DNA of 64,000 nt from Schnuerera sp. xch1 (GCF_019931165.1 NZ_JAIOUP010000004.1:1-64000); one strand, 5' to 3'; positions 37,046 to 45,572 are shown, counted from the stretch's first letter. The notes: a model not told the origin generated them from the letters alone. A program made the numbers and translations.

Positions 37046-37065
37046 TAAAATAGGAGGTTTTATAA

Positions 37066-37440
37066 ATGAGAAAAATAGGAGAATTATATCAAAGCGGAGA
37101 TTGGAAAGGTGAAAAACATGTACCAGTAATCCATGTTTCAGAAAGAGCTAATAAAGGTGATTTAATAGAAGTAAGTGTAAATATAGGAGAAGAAATTTCC
37201 CATCCAAATACTCAAGAACACTATATCTCATGGATTAAGCTATATTTCCATCCAGAGGGAGCAAAGTTTCCAGTAGAAGTAGGTAATTATAATTTTAATA
37301 GTCATGGAGAGCAAGACATCTATACTGAGCCATATATAACAACTAAGTTCAAGGTTGAAAAGTCTGGAATTCTCTATGCTACAAGCTATTGTAATATACA
37401 TGGATTATGGGAAAATAGTAAAGAATTAGAAGTAGAATAA
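37066..37440 (+). CDS. Superoxide reductase (neelaredoxin-type, class II)
   Basis: 124 aa, single-iron class lacking the N-terminal desulforedoxin domain. Iron ligands are visible: His in EKHVPVIH, His in SHPNTQEHYI, and the Cys/His pair in SYCNIHGLW near the C-terminus; the Glu of GEKHVP is the usual sixth-site residue. It reduces superoxide to peroxide without making oxygen, suiting an anaerobe; the peroxiredoxin at 41.1 kb could take the product. AGGAGG lies 7 nt before the ATG. Confidence 0.94.
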   Translation: MRKIGELYQSGDWKGEKHVPVIHVSERANKGDLIEVSVNIGEEISHPNTQEHYISWIKLYFHPEGAKFPVEVGNYNFNSHGEQDIYTEPYITTKFKVEKSGILYATSYCNIHGLWENSKELEVE

Positions 37441-37484
37441 TTACGTCATAAAGTGTTACAATATATTAGCCATCCTTTCCACCC

Positions 37485-37513
37485 TTGACAATATATAATA
37501 TATATATTAATAT
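37485..37513 (+). promoter_or_regulatory. Sigma-A-type promoter of tyrS
   Basis: TTGACA (37485-37490), 17 bp, TAATAT (37508-37513), just upstream of the T-box leader. Confidence 0.75.
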
Positions 37514-37524
37514 ACACTTAAATC

Positions 37525-37746
37525 AATATAGAACGAAGATGGATACAGTAACTCATTATGGTTAAATGACAGAGAGTAGATCGTTGGTGAGAGATCTATA
37601 ACCTAATAATTGAGTGAAATATGAATCCTGAGTTTCAATGGGAAACCATTGCGTTTGTCACACGTTAAGTGATTAAAGGCTTTATGCAAATTAAGGTGGT
37701 ACCACGGGTATCTTCTCGTCCTTACATGAGAAGATACCCTTTTTTA
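37525..37746 (+). promoter_or_regulatory. T-box riboswitch leader of tyrS
   Basis: Stem I is visible: GGAT/ATCC, a specifier loop with AGTA opposite GAAATATGA, and the AGAGAG...GGTGAGAG apical region. The T-box AAGGTGGTACCACGG (from 37694) has bulge TGGT at 37697-37700 to pair with an ACCA tRNA end. The terminator GGGTATCTTCTC/GAGAAGATACCC plus T run ends it. Uncharged tRNA-Tyr should promote readthrough. Confidence 0.93.
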
Positions 37747-37790
37747 TTGAAATGAATTATTTAAATATAAAACTTTAGGAGGTAGAAAAA

Positions 37791-39017
37791 ATGGCTAATG
37801 TATATGATGTATTACAAGAAAGAGGTTATATTGACCAAGTAACTTATGAAGATGAACTTAGAGACCTTTTAGGTAATGAATCAGTTACTTTCTATGTAGG
37901 ATTTGACGCTACTGCTGATAGCTTAACTTTAGGTCACTTTATTCAAATAATGGTTATGATGCATATGCAAAAAGCAGGTCATCGACCTATAGCATTATTA
38001 GGTGGCGGAACTACTATGGTAGGAGATCCTTCAGGACGAACTGATATGAGAAAGATGCTTACTAAGGAAGAAATAGATAATAATGCTAGCAAATTCAAGG
38101 AACAATTTTCAAGATTTTTAGATTTTGATAACGGTAAAGCCATTGTAGAAAATAATGCAAATTGGTTATTAAAGTTAAATTTTCTTGAATTCATGAGAGA
38201 AATTGGTGTACATTTCTCTGTGAACCATATGCTTACCTTAGAAAGCTATAAAAATAGATTGGAAAAAGGATTAACATTCTTCGAATTCAGCTATATGCTA
38301 ATGCAATCCTATGATTTCTTACAATTATACAGAAATTATAATTGTCGCCTTCAAGTAGGGGGCAGCGATCAGTGGTCTAATATATTAGGAGGGTATGATC
38401 TGATTAGAAAGCTTGAACAAGATAAAGTATATGCTATGACCTTTAAGCTACTATCCACTGCATCAGGAGTTAAAATGGGTAAAACAGCAAAAGGCGCAAT
38501 ATGGTTAGATCATAAAAAAACTTCGCCTTATGAATTCTACCAATATTTACGAAATACAGATGATAGAGATGTGGAAAAATTCTTAGCGTTATTAACATTT
38601 CTACCTATAGATGAGGTAAAAAGATTAGGATCCCTAAAAGGATCTAAAATAAATAAAGCTAAGGAAATTCTCGCCTTTGAGGTAACTAAGATGGTTCATG
38701 GTGAAAAAGAGGCTATAAAAGCACAAGACGCTTCTAGAGCTTTGTTTTTAGGTGAAAATAAGGAAGGATCTATTCCTTTCACAGAATTTGATAAATCGGC
38801 ATTCGAAAAAGGAATAGGCATTTTAGATCTATTAACAAAAGTAGGACTTACTAAATCAAATAGCGAAGGTAGACGTCTTATAAAGCAAAATGGTATTTCT
38901 ATAGATAATGCAAAAATTAAAGATATAAACAGAACCATTATATTAGAAGATTTTAATGACAATAAACTAATGTTGCGCAAAGGTAAAAAAATATATCATC
39001 AAATAAGAATAAAATAA
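37791..39017 (+). CDS. tyrS: Tyrosyl-tRNA synthetase
   Basis: 408 aa class I synthetase. FYVGFDATADSLTLGHF (HIGH region, about 34-50), GGSDQWSNILGG (about 192-203), the KMSKS-like KMGKTAKG loop (about 228) and a C-terminal S4 domain (NSEGRRLIKQNGISID, about 354-369) are all present. It charges tRNA-Tyr. TAGGAGG precedes the ATG. Controlled by the upstream T-box. Confidence 0.97.
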   Translation: MANVYDVLQERGYIDQVTYEDELRDLLGNESVTFYVGFDATADSLTLGHFIQIMVMMHMQKAGHRPIALLGGGTTMVGDPSGRTDMRKMLTKEEIDNNASKFKEQFSRFLDFDNGKAIVENNANWLLKLNFLEFMREIGVHFSVNHMLTLESYKNRLEKGLTFFEFSYMLMQSYDFLQLYRNYNCRLQVGGSDQWSNILGGYDLIRKLEQDKVYAMTFKLLSTASGVKMGKTAKGAIWLDHKKTSPYEFYQYLRNTDDRDVEKFLALLTFLPIDEVKRLGSLKGSKINKAKEILAFEVTKMVHGEKEAIKAQDASRALFLGENKEGSIPFTEFDKSAFEKGIGILDLLTKVGLTKSNSEGRRLIKQNGISIDNAKIKDINRTIILEDFNDNKLMLRKGKKIYHQIRIK

Positions 39018-39030
39018 AATATTTCCTTTT

Positions 39031-39057
39031 AGTCCTGATTCAATCAGGACTTTTTAT
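39031..39057 (+). terminator. Terminator of tyrS
   Basis: AGTCCTGATT, one-base loop, AATCAGGACT, then TTTTATTTT. Confidence 0.9.
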
Positions 39058-39205
39058 TTTACATGCTATACCAATATTATGTATATATTCCATTTATTGT
39101 TCATTTATTTAATAAAAATTTAATGTTATACTCTTACAAAGTTCAAAATGAAAGGGGGATAGATCAAACTAAATAATATTTAAAATCTTAAGGAGGCAAT
39201 AAATA

Positions 39206-40282
39206 ATGAAAAATGGAAAGAAAATTATAGTTTCTTTAGTAGCAACTCTATTTTTATCTACAGCTATAGGACATGCTCAAAACTTTAATCATAGAGTTAG
39301 TAAAAGTAAAAATGACAATAATTTAAACAATAAAAATGGATATGTTTTAAAAAACAACAAGTATTCCAACGATTATCTAAAAAAAGCATTTGACAGTTTA
39401 GTTCTTAAATTAACTCCATTATTCAATTTAGATAAAGAAGAACCACAAGATAATGAATCAGAAAACAAAGAAGAACAAGAACCAAATAAACCAGAAAAAC
39501 CAAAAGATAATGAATCAGAAAATAAAGAAGAACAAGAACCAAATAAACCAGAAAAACCAAAAGATAATGAATCAGAAAATAAAGAAGAACAAGAACCATG
39601 TAAGCCAGAAAAACCAGAAGATAATGAATCAGAAAATAAGGAAGAACAACAACCATGTAAGCCAGAAAAATCAGAAGATAATGAATCAGAAAATAAAGAA
39701 GAGCAAGAACCAAGTAAACCAGAAAAACCAGAAGATAATGAATCAGAAAATAAAGAAGAACAAGAACCATGTAAGCCAGAAAAATCAGAAGATAATGAAT
39801 CAGAAAATAAGGAAGAACAACAACCAAGTAAACCAGAAAAACCAGAAGATAATGAATCAGAAAATAAAGAAGAACAAGATAACCAAACACCTGACGACAA
39901 TACATCTTCTGTAGAAAAAGAAGTTGTTAGACTAGTAAATATTGAAAGAGAAAAAGCTGGACTAGCTCCATTAACTCATAGTGCAGAACTATCAAAAGTT
40001 GCTCGAGCTAAGTCTCAAGACATGGCCGACAAAAACTATTTTAGCCATAATTCTCCTACATATGGTGATCCATTCGCCATGATGAAGGAGTTTGGAATCG
40101 ACTACGGATACGCAGGAGAAAATATTGCTAAAGGACAAAAAAGTGCAGAGTCTGTAGTTGAAGGATGGATGAATTCAACAGGTCATAGAGAAAACATCCT
40201 AAATCCAAATTTTAATAAAATCGGAGTAGGATATGTTGAATCTAATGGTACCACTTACTGGACCCAAATGTTTACAGATTAA
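39206..40282 (+). CDS. Secreted CAP/SCP-domain protein with acidic tandem repeats
   Basis: 358 aa. Signal peptide (about 1-24, ending GHA), a basic Asn/Lys stretch, then eight 19-residue repeats (about 82-225) of the type DNESENKEEQEPxKPEKP, and a C-terminal CAP domain (about 237-358) with LVNIEREKAGLAPL, DKNYFSHNSP and GENIA. The CAP fold resembles the YkwD/PR-1 family; its activity is unclear. The repeat probably spans or binds the wall. Position x is Cys in three copies, unusual in a secreted linker. A strong terminator follows. Confidence 0.9.
   Translation: MKNGKKIIVSLVATLFLSTAIGHAQNFNHRVSKSKNDNNLNNKNGYVLKNNKYSNDYLKKAFDSLVLKLTPLFNLDKEEPQDNESENKEEQEPNKPEKPKDNESENKEEQEPNKPEKPKDNESENKEEQEPCKPEKPEDNESENKEEQQPCKPEKSEDNESENKEEQEPSKPEKPEDNESENKEEQEPCKPEKSEDNESENKEEQQPSKPEKPEDNESENKEEQDNQTPDDNTSSVEKEVVRLVNIEREKAGLAPLTHSAELSKVARAKSQDMADKNYFSHNSPTYGDPFAMMKEFGIDYGYAGENIAKGQKSAESVVEGWMNSTGHRENILNPNFNKIGVGYVESNGTTYWTQMFTD
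39449..39878 (+). repeat. 57-bp in-frame minisatellite in the CAP gene
   Basis: Seven full copies plus a partial eighth copy of a 57-bp unit encode the 19-residue acidic repeat. Copies differ at few bases, giving N/C/S and P/S variants. Because the unit is a multiple of three, several other frames also stay open through it; these are artefacts. Confidence 0.9.
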
Positions 40283-40313
40283 TTCTTGGCTAAAAAAATA
40301 AACATATAAAATT

Positions 40314-40352
40314 AAAAGTTAGGATTCTAATGATTAGAATCCTAACTTTTTT
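40314..40352 (+). terminator. Terminator of the CAP gene
   Basis: Perfect 17-bp arms (AAAAGTTAGGATTCTAA and complement) with a TGA loop and T run. It may also serve the convergent Nudix gene. Confidence 0.9.
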
Positions 40353-40427
40353 CACTGCTTTTCATTGATAAGAATATAAATTATAACATCGCTTCATATC
40401 AACAATGGTAACTGTAATATTCATTCT

Positions 40428-41042
40428 TCATTTTATTATATCTATAAAATTCTTAGTCACCTTAGCTGTATACCCCCATATTATATAATCATTATAATGA
40501 TAAAAATATACTGAATGCCTATCTATTTTCCAATCATAATCTTTCCCATTAGGTATCAAATTATATGGAAAATCATTGCTAATTGCTGGATGTAATTCTA
40601 TGTAATATAATTTAGGTTCATCATTTAGAAAAAATTCAATAGGTACCGTGAATATGTGATCAACTTCGCCCTTGTTTGGTCTTATATCATCTACATCTAT
40701 ATTTTGAATTATAGCTAAAAAAGAATGTATAGTAGTATTATCACGAGACACAAGATAATCTAATTCGCCTATTATATTAATATTTTTATATTCAATATTG
40801 AGTTCTTCCATGGTTTCCCTTATAGCAGCATCTCTATAGGTTTCTCCTTTTTCTAGCTGACCACCTGGAAATGATATCTCCCCAGGTTGTCTATTTAAAT
40901 TTTTATCCCTCAATTCATATATTAACTCCCAACTACCATTTATATTTATCATAGGTACTACTATTGCATATTCTTTCTTAATATCTAGAGGCTGTGGAAT
41001 TCTATTCTCTATCTTTCTTATAACATCATCTATATCTACCAT
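40428..41042 (-). CDS. Nudix CoA pyrophosphatase family
   Basis: 204 aa. The Nudix box GGQLEKGETYRDAAIRETMEEL (written in two parts: GGQLEKGETYRD and AAIRETMEEL) follows QPGEISFPGG, the CoA-diphosphatase signature. It would hydrolyse CoA or acyl-CoA to 4'-phosphopantetheine and ADP derivatives. The frame runs back to 41147 into the peroxiredoxin gene, but GGGGGGAG is 6 nt from ATG 41042, so the shorter start is used. It follows the peroxiredoxin terminator. Confidence 0.87.
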   Translation of the reverse strand: MVDIDDVIRKIENRIPQPLDIKKEYAIVVPMININGSWELIYELRDKNLNRQPGEISFPGGQLEKGETYRDAAIRETMEELNIEYKNINIIGELDYLVSRDNTTIHSFLAIIQNIDVDDIRPNKGEVDHIFTVPIEFFLNDEPKLYYIELHPAISNDFPYNLIPNGKDYDWKIDRHSVYFYHYNDYIIWGYTAKVTKNFIDIIK

Positions 41043-41061
41043 TATAGCTCCCCCCAATATA

Positions 41062-41100
41062 TAAAAATATAAGCGGCCAGCCATTGACCGCTTATATTTA
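41062..41100 (-). terminator. Terminator of the peroxiredoxin gene
   Basis: ATATAAGCGG, 11-nt loop, CCGCTTATATTTTTAT on the minus strand. Confidence 0.85.
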
Positions 41101-41622
41101 TTATAACAGATCTTCGCCTTCAGTCCAATCGACCGGGCACATACCACCTGTTTTGAGAGCTCGTAATACTCTTAGTGTTTCATCAATACTTCTTCCTACA
41201 TTTAAACCATGTATTACTGAATATCTTACAACTCCATCTGGGTCTATTATAAATAATCCTCTTAATGCAACACCATCTTCCTCTATTAAAACTCCATAAT
41301 CACTTGAAACTTTTTTAGTTATATCTGATGCTATTGGGAATTTAACTTTTCCAAGACTTGTATTTATCCAAGCTTTATGTGAATGTTCACTATCTACACT
41401 TATAGCAAGTACTTCTGCATCTTCTTTCTTAAAATCTTCATATCTCTTACTATATCCAGTTATTTCTGTAGGACAAACGAAGGTAAAATCTGCTGGATAA
41501 AAAAACATTACTAACCATTTTCCTTCGTAATCCTTTAAACTAACCTTACGAAAATCACTACCATCTCCTTCAGCAGCATTCATTACAAAATCTGGTGCTT
41601 TTTTCCCTATTAATCTTTCCAT
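41101..41622 (-). CDS. 2-Cys peroxiredoxin (AhpC/TSA family)
   Basis: 173 aa thioredoxin fold. The peroxidatic Cys lies in FTFVCPTEI (about residue 50) and the resolving Cys in GGMCPVDW near the C-terminus. It reduces hydrogen and organic peroxides, complementing the superoxide reductase. No AhpF or thioredoxin reductase gene is adjacent. Its promoter carries a long Fur/PerR-like palindrome. TAGGAGG precedes the ATG. Confidence 0.95.
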   Translation of the reverse strand: MERLIGKKAPDFVMNAAEGDGSDFRKVSLKDYEGKWLVMFFYPADFTFVCPTEITGYSKRYEDFKKEDAEVLAISVDSEHSHKAWINTSLGKVKFPIASDITKKVSSDYGVLIEEDGVALRGLFIIDPDGVVRYSVIHGLNVGRSIDETLRVLRALKTGGMCPVDWTEGEDLL

Positions 41623-41689
41623 TTAATACCTCCTAGTATATATGTTCTTTTGTAAAATATCTTCATTTTATTTATATCCAAAGTACAAA

Positions 41690-41731
41690 AATTTAAACGT
41701 AATAATAATGATTCTCAATATCATTATTATT
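41690..41731 (-). promoter_or_regulatory. Peroxiredoxin promoter with Fur/PerR-like palindrome
   Basis: Perfect 12-bp arms AATAATAATGAT / ATCATTATTATT (41701-41712, 41720-41731) with a 7-bp centre. The inner TGATTCT-C-AATATCA fits a 7-1-7 Fur-family box at 11 of 14 positions. The minus-strand -35 TTGAGA (41718-41713) lies in its centre, 17 bp from TAAATT (41695-41690). Confidence 0.6.
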
Positions 41732-41734
41732 GTA

Positions 41735-41770
41735 GAAAAAAACCTAAAGTCATCGACTTTAGGTTTTTTT
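41735..41770 (-). terminator. Terminator of the cold-shock gene
   Basis: AAACCTAAAGTC, short loop, GACTTTAGGTTT followed by T residues on the minus strand. Confidence 0.9.
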
Positions 41771-41785
41771 AACTCTCTAATTAAA

Positions 41786-41989
41786 TTATCTTACTGGTGT
41801 AACATCTTCAGCTTGTGGTCCTTTTTGACCATCAACTACTGTGAAAGTTACTTCTTCGTTTTCTTCTAATGTTTTGAATCCTTCTCTGTTAATCTGTGAA
41901 TAGTGTACAAACACATCTGTACCTTCCTCAGTTTGAATAAATCCAAAACCTTTTTCTGAATTAAACCATTTTACTTTACCGTTAGCCAT
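41786..41989 (-). CDS. Cold-shock protein, CspA family
   Basis: 67 aa single cold-shock domain. [13 protein letters not shown] (RNP1) and DVFVHYSQI (RNP2) are intact, and it ends in the usual [10 protein letters not shown]. It binds single-stranded RNA/DNA as a chaperone. GGAGG lies 8 nt before the ATG. A long stem-loop in the leader (42039-42087) may control its translation. Confidence 0.97.
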   Translation of the reverse strand: MANGKVKWFNSEKGFGFIQTEEGTDVFVHYSQINREGFKTLEENEEVTFTVVDGQKGPQAEDVTPVR

Positions 41990-42038
41990 TTCTAACTACC
42001 TCCAAATTTTTATTTCCTTTAATTCTCAGGGCATTTAT

Positions 42039-42087
42039 AAGAAATAAAGATTTGGAGATTTTACAATCTATATAAATCTTATTTCTT
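42039..42087 (-). promoter_or_regulatory. Stem-loop in the cold-shock gene leader
   Basis: On the minus strand AAGAAATAAGATTT pairs with AAATCTTTATTTCTT (one bulge) around a 20-nt loop, about 50-100 nt upstream of the start codon. Leaders of csp genes are often thermosensitive; that function here is inference. Confidence 0.45.
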
Positions 42088-42217
42088 TAATCGTTTTTAA
42101 TTAATACTTAAAAATTTAAAACAAAATACTTAACTGATGAATTAAGGTTACTATTCATTATAACCTTTATTCAAAATAAAATCAACTAATTTCGTGAATT
42201 TAAAACAAAATATTTAC

Positions 42218-42261
42218 AATAACTTTCTTTTTTGGTGCCAGGCTATCAAAATAAAGTTATT
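42218..42261 (-). repeat. Extragenic hairpin repeat with GCCTGGCACC loop, copy 2
   Basis: Read on the minus strand, AATAACTTT, TTTTGATAGCCTGGCACC, an A run and GAAAGTTATT. It closely matches copy 1 at 32391-32440 in inverse orientation. The first arm provides the stop codon of the downstream-facing cysteine desulfidase gene. Confidence 0.8.
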
Positions 42262-43537
42262 TAATCATATCTACTATTACTTCATCTGCATGTGTAAAAA
42301 CTTCTTTACATAAAATTCCTGTATTTTTTATTGTTTCTTCTATATTCTCACCTATTATTCCTACATTGTTTTTGACAATGATGTTTTCATTAGCTAAATA
42401 TGCAGATATAACTGATTCACTTGCTGATGTCGCTAATTTAAGAGCACAACTTTCTTTAGCTCCATCACATATCATACCAGTCAAATTAGCCAACATATTA
42501 TTACATGTTCCACTTATTTGTTCATCTTTTCCTCCTAACATCCAAGATATTCCTGCACTAGCTCCAATTCCTGCTGCAATTGCACATCCACACATCCCTG
42601 ATAATTTGCCAGTATAAGTTTTAACAAATTTGTTGACTATATGCCCTAAAAATACAGCTCTTATTAATCTTTCTCTTTCAATACCTTCGTCTTCTGCTAC
42701 TACCATAATAGGAAGTACAACACCTAATCCTTGATTTCCACTACCTCCACTGGTCATTATAGGGCAACACCCACCACCCATTCTAATATCAGCCGCAGCT
42801 GCTGTCAAAATTCTAGCTTTGGTAGGAGCATCCATAGACAACCTCTTTTTTTCTAGCAACCTTTTCAATGTAGCCCCAATATTCAAGCCCTTATTTTCAC
42901 TAATACCTCTTTCAGCTGCTTTTTTATTCATGTCAATTCCTTCTTGAATAAATTCTAACTTCTCTAAAGGTATAATCTCACACACTTCCCTAATTTCTTT
43001 AAAAGTCATATTCTTTAAAAATTCGCAGGACACAATATTATCATTACTCAACTTTGCCTCATATACAGTTTCTCCACCTACTACTATCTTCTCTATATGA
43101 GTGTGGCTATCTTTTAATTCCACTTCGACCACATCAGAATAACTATTAACAACTATATCAACATATACATCAGAATCTCCTTCTACATACTCTGATTTTA
43201 TCTTGCCTGAATCTATTATTTGATGAGCAGATTCAATTACATCTTCATTAACATCTTTTAATACCATAAATCCCTTCTCTGGATCTCCAACTAAAGCCCC
43301 CAACGCCCCTGCTAGATCTAGTCCATATTCATTAGTACTTGGAACAACAACAAATTTCCCATTTTTAAATATATTTTTACTTACCTTTATAAGCATACTA
43401 TCCATATTGCCTGTCAAATATTTATTTGCAACTGCTGCTGCATAAGCTACAGCAATAGGTTCTGTGCAACCTATCGCTGGAAAAATATCTTTTTTAATTG
43501 TCCACAATAAATTATCAAGCTTTTGACTATCCTTCAT
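42257..43537 (-). CDS. L-cysteine desulfidase / UPF0597 family (CdsB/CyuA-like)
   Basis: 426 aa, related to the L-serine dehydratase alpha fold. It starts with FPAIGCTEPIAVAYA and has GGGCCPIMTSGGSGNQG (about 254-270), CGCAIAAGIGA and MICDGAKESCALK, whose cysteines would hold a 4Fe-4S cluster. Members break down L-cysteine to pyruvate, ammonia and sulfide. A clear sigma-54 promoter lies 45 nt upstream and the adjacent gene encodes a sigma-54 activator. The stop codon is within the GCCTGGCACC repeat. Serine as substrate cannot be excluded. Confidence 0.83.
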   Translation of the reverse strand: MKDSQKLDNLLWTIKKDIFPAIGCTEPIAVAYAAAVANKYLTGNMDSMLIKVSKNIFKNGKFVVVPSTNEYGLDLAGALGALVGDPEKGFMVLKDVNEDVIESAHQIIDSGKIKSEYVEGDSDVYVDIVVNSYSDVVEVELKDSHTHIEKIVVGGETVYEAKLSNDNIVSCEFLKNMTFKEIREVCEIIPLEKLEFIQEGIDMNKKAAERGISENKGLNIGATLKRLLEKKRLSMDAPTKARILTAAAADIRMGGGCCPIMTSGGSGNQGLGVVLPIMVVAEDEGIERERLIRAVFLGHIVNKFVKTYTGKLSGMCGCAIAAGIGASAGISWMLGGKDEQISGTCNNMLANLTGMICDGAKESCALKLATSASESVISAYLANENIIVKNNVGIIGENIEETIKNTGILCKEVFTHADEVIVDMIK

Positions 43538-43581
43538 TATAGCAACTCCTTCCTAATTAAAATATATTTAACTTTATATTA

Positions 43582-43597
43582 TGCAAGGAATATGCCA
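43582..43597 (-). promoter_or_regulatory. Sigma-54 promoter of the cysteine desulfidase gene
   Basis: The minus strand reads TGGCATATTCCTTGCA: the GG and GC dinucleotides are separated by exactly 10 bp, matching TGGCAC-N5-TTGCW with one change. Confidence 0.85.
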
Positions 43598-43691
43598 TAA
43601 TTTTCAAAATATTTTATATATTCTAGAAGTCAGTGCCTTCCCTACTTATAAGGTTATTTTACCGATTTTAAATATTATAATTTTTTCATTT

Positions 43692-43704
43692 ATGCAAATT
43701 GCAT
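43692..43704. promoter_or_regulatory. Candidate upstream activating site for the sigma-54 activator
   Basis: ATGCAA-A-TTGCAT is a perfect 6-1-6 palindrome about 95 bp upstream of the sigma-54 promoter, a normal enhancer distance. A weaker related site lies near 43779-43796 at the end of the activator gene. Confidence 0.55.
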
Positions 43705-43785
43705 CTAATTACGAATAGATTATTCTTAGACTAGGTATGAATAAATTGAGAAAAAATTATTATCATCTATGAGAATTAATTCGCA

Positions 43786-45552
43786 TTATTGCAAATTATG
43801 TTTACTTAATTTCCTATATAGAGTAGATAAATTGATTCCCAAAATAGACGAAATTTTTATTTTATCTTTTGTAGTATTCCCATATGTATCTAGATATAAT
43901 TTAAGAATTTCTCGTTCATAATTGTTTAAAATATCTTTTAACCTATGACTATTTCCTGATTTATGAGAATAGTCTTTTATATAACTTTTTATAGCATATG
44001 GCAAACTTTCAAAGTTTATACTCTCTCCTTTAACTATATTAACTAAATATTCTACCACATTCTCTAGCTCCCTTACATTACCTGGCCAATTATATTTATA
44101 TAAAGCTTCTTTCACATCTTCTGAAAAATACTTTTGAAAAACTTCTAGTTTATCGCAATACTTATTAAGAAAATGTTGACTTAATCTATTAATATCCTCT
44201 ATTCTCTCTCTTAAAGGAGGAATATCAATTGGAATTACATTTAATCTATAATATAAATCCTCCCTAAATTTCCCATCTCGTATCATTTGTTTTAAATCCC
44301 TATTAGTAGCGGTTATCAATCTAAAGTCAACAGAAATAAGCTCCTTGCCTCCTACCCTCATAAAAGCTTCGTCTTGTAATACCCTTAAAAGTTTAGGCTG
44401 CAAATGCAATGGTAAATCTCCTATCTCGTCTAAAAATAATGTACCTCCATTAGCCAATTCTAGCTTTCCTAACTGTCCATCTTTACTAGCTCCTGTAAAA
44501 GCACCTCCCTCATATCCAAACAGTTCACTTTCCAATAGATTATCTGGAATTGAAGCACAATTTATAGCTATAAATGGGTAATTATCTCTTCCGCTAGCAT
44601 TATGTATTGCTCTAGCAAATAGCTCCTTTCCTGTACCACTTTCTCCATTTATTAATACGGTAGATTTGCTTGTTGCTATTTTTTTTGCTACATTTTTAAC
44701 TTCAAGCATTTTAGGGCTATTCCCTATAATATGTTCAAATGTAATGTTACTTCCACCTTCTATCAGCTTGTATGCACTCATCACCATACTAGAGGTTTTA
44801 TGGATTTCCATTATATTGCTTACCTTTTTCTTTCTCAACATTACAGGATTCATCTTTACAATAAAACTTTTTCTTTCGCCATTTACAGTTATCTTGGTCT
44901 CAATAGCCCTTTGAGTTTTTGAATCAGATTTCAATTCAGGTATAATTTCATATATTGATTTATTGATTAATGTATAGCCATTGACTTTTAAAAACTTTTC
45001 TACTTTAGAATTTATAAATTTTATCTTTCCTTCGTTATCAATGCATATTATCCCATTTTCCAACTCATCTACTATCATTTTGATTTCTTCACTTTGTATA
45101 GTCAATGCGGTTATGGTCTTATCATACTTTAAGTTTCCTACTAACAAATCTCCTAATTTATTTAGGAACACAATTAAAGAGTCATAATCCTGTTGAATTT
45201 TTCTTTTTTGTTCCATATTAAATGCTATTAATCCAATAACTCCTAACAGATCTCCATTATTCATTATTGGATATCCTATTGTTGCCATCTCAGTACAATT
45301 ACCCTTCAAACTACATCTGCTACATTTTTCACTTGTATTAGGCATGTCTATGAATTCGGGTTCCTTCTTTTTGCATATCAGTTCAAAGGAGCAATTTTTA
45401 GGCAACCTTTTCCCAATTAAGTCTTTGTACATTCCTGTAGCTGCTACTCGATTTAAGTTTTTGTCTACAATAGTTACATCCACATTTAATACAGTAGAAA
45501 TAGCTTCTGCCACTCCTTGAACCGACTCCTGTATACTAAATAAATTCACCAA
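43786..45552 (-). CDS. Sigma-54-dependent transcriptional activator with GAF-like and PAS domains
   Basis: About 588 aa. An N-terminal GAF-like sensor (1-150) contains CSFELICKKK and a Cys cluster EKCSRCSLKGNC; a PAS domain (about 160-260) follows; the AAA+ domain (about 275-510) has GESGTGKE, the sigma-54 contact loop GAFTGA and GTLFLDEIGDLPL; the C-terminal Fis-type HTH ends in GINLSTLYRKLSK. It likely activates the adjacent desulfidase gene. The frame is open to GTG 45558, but AAGGA is only 1 nt from it; TTG 45552 (7 nt) or GTG 45549 fits better. Confidence 0.9.
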   Translation of the reverse strand: MVNLFSIQESVQGVAEAISTVLNVDVTIVDKNLNRVAATGMYKDLIGKRLPKNCSFELICKKKEPEFIDMPNTSEKCSRCSLKGNCTEMATIGYPIMNNGDLLGVIGLIAFNMEQKRKIQQDYDSLIVFLNKLGDLLVGNLKYDKTITALTIQSEEIKMIVDELENGIICIDNEGKIKFINSKVEKFLKVNGYTLINKSIYEIIPELKSDSKTQRAIETKITVNGERKSFIVKMNPVMLRKKKVSNIMEIHKTSSMVMSAYKLIEGGSNITFEHIIGNSPKMLEVKNVAKKIATSKSTVLINGESGTGKELFARAIHNASGRDNYPFIAINCASIPDNLLESELFGYEGGAFTGASKDGQLGKLELANGGTLFLDEIGDLPLHLQPKLLRVLQDEAFMRVGGKELISVDFRLITATNRDLKQMIRDGKFREDLYYRLNVIPIDIPPLRERIEDINRLSQHFLNKYCDKLEVFQKYFSEDVKEALYKYNWPGNVRELENVVEYLVNIVKGESINFESLPYAIKSYIKDYSHKSGNSHRLKDILNNYEREILKLYLDTYGNTTKDKIKISSILGINLSTLYRKLSKHNLQ

Positions 45553-45572
45553 AACCACATCCTTAAAATGTT

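Noticed and set aside
37441-37484. Terminator right after the superoxide reductase gene
   Set aside because: No hairpin with a T run before the tyrS promoter; readthrough into the T-box leader is possible.
39373-39914. Long open frames in three other frames through the CAP repeat
   Set aside because: They arise because the 57-bp unit is a multiple of three; low-complexity products, no independent start signals.
40428-41147. Nudix protein with a 35-residue N-terminal extension
   Set aside because: The extension crosses the peroxiredoxin terminator and overlaps that gene; the GGGGGGAG site fits the internal ATG at 41042.
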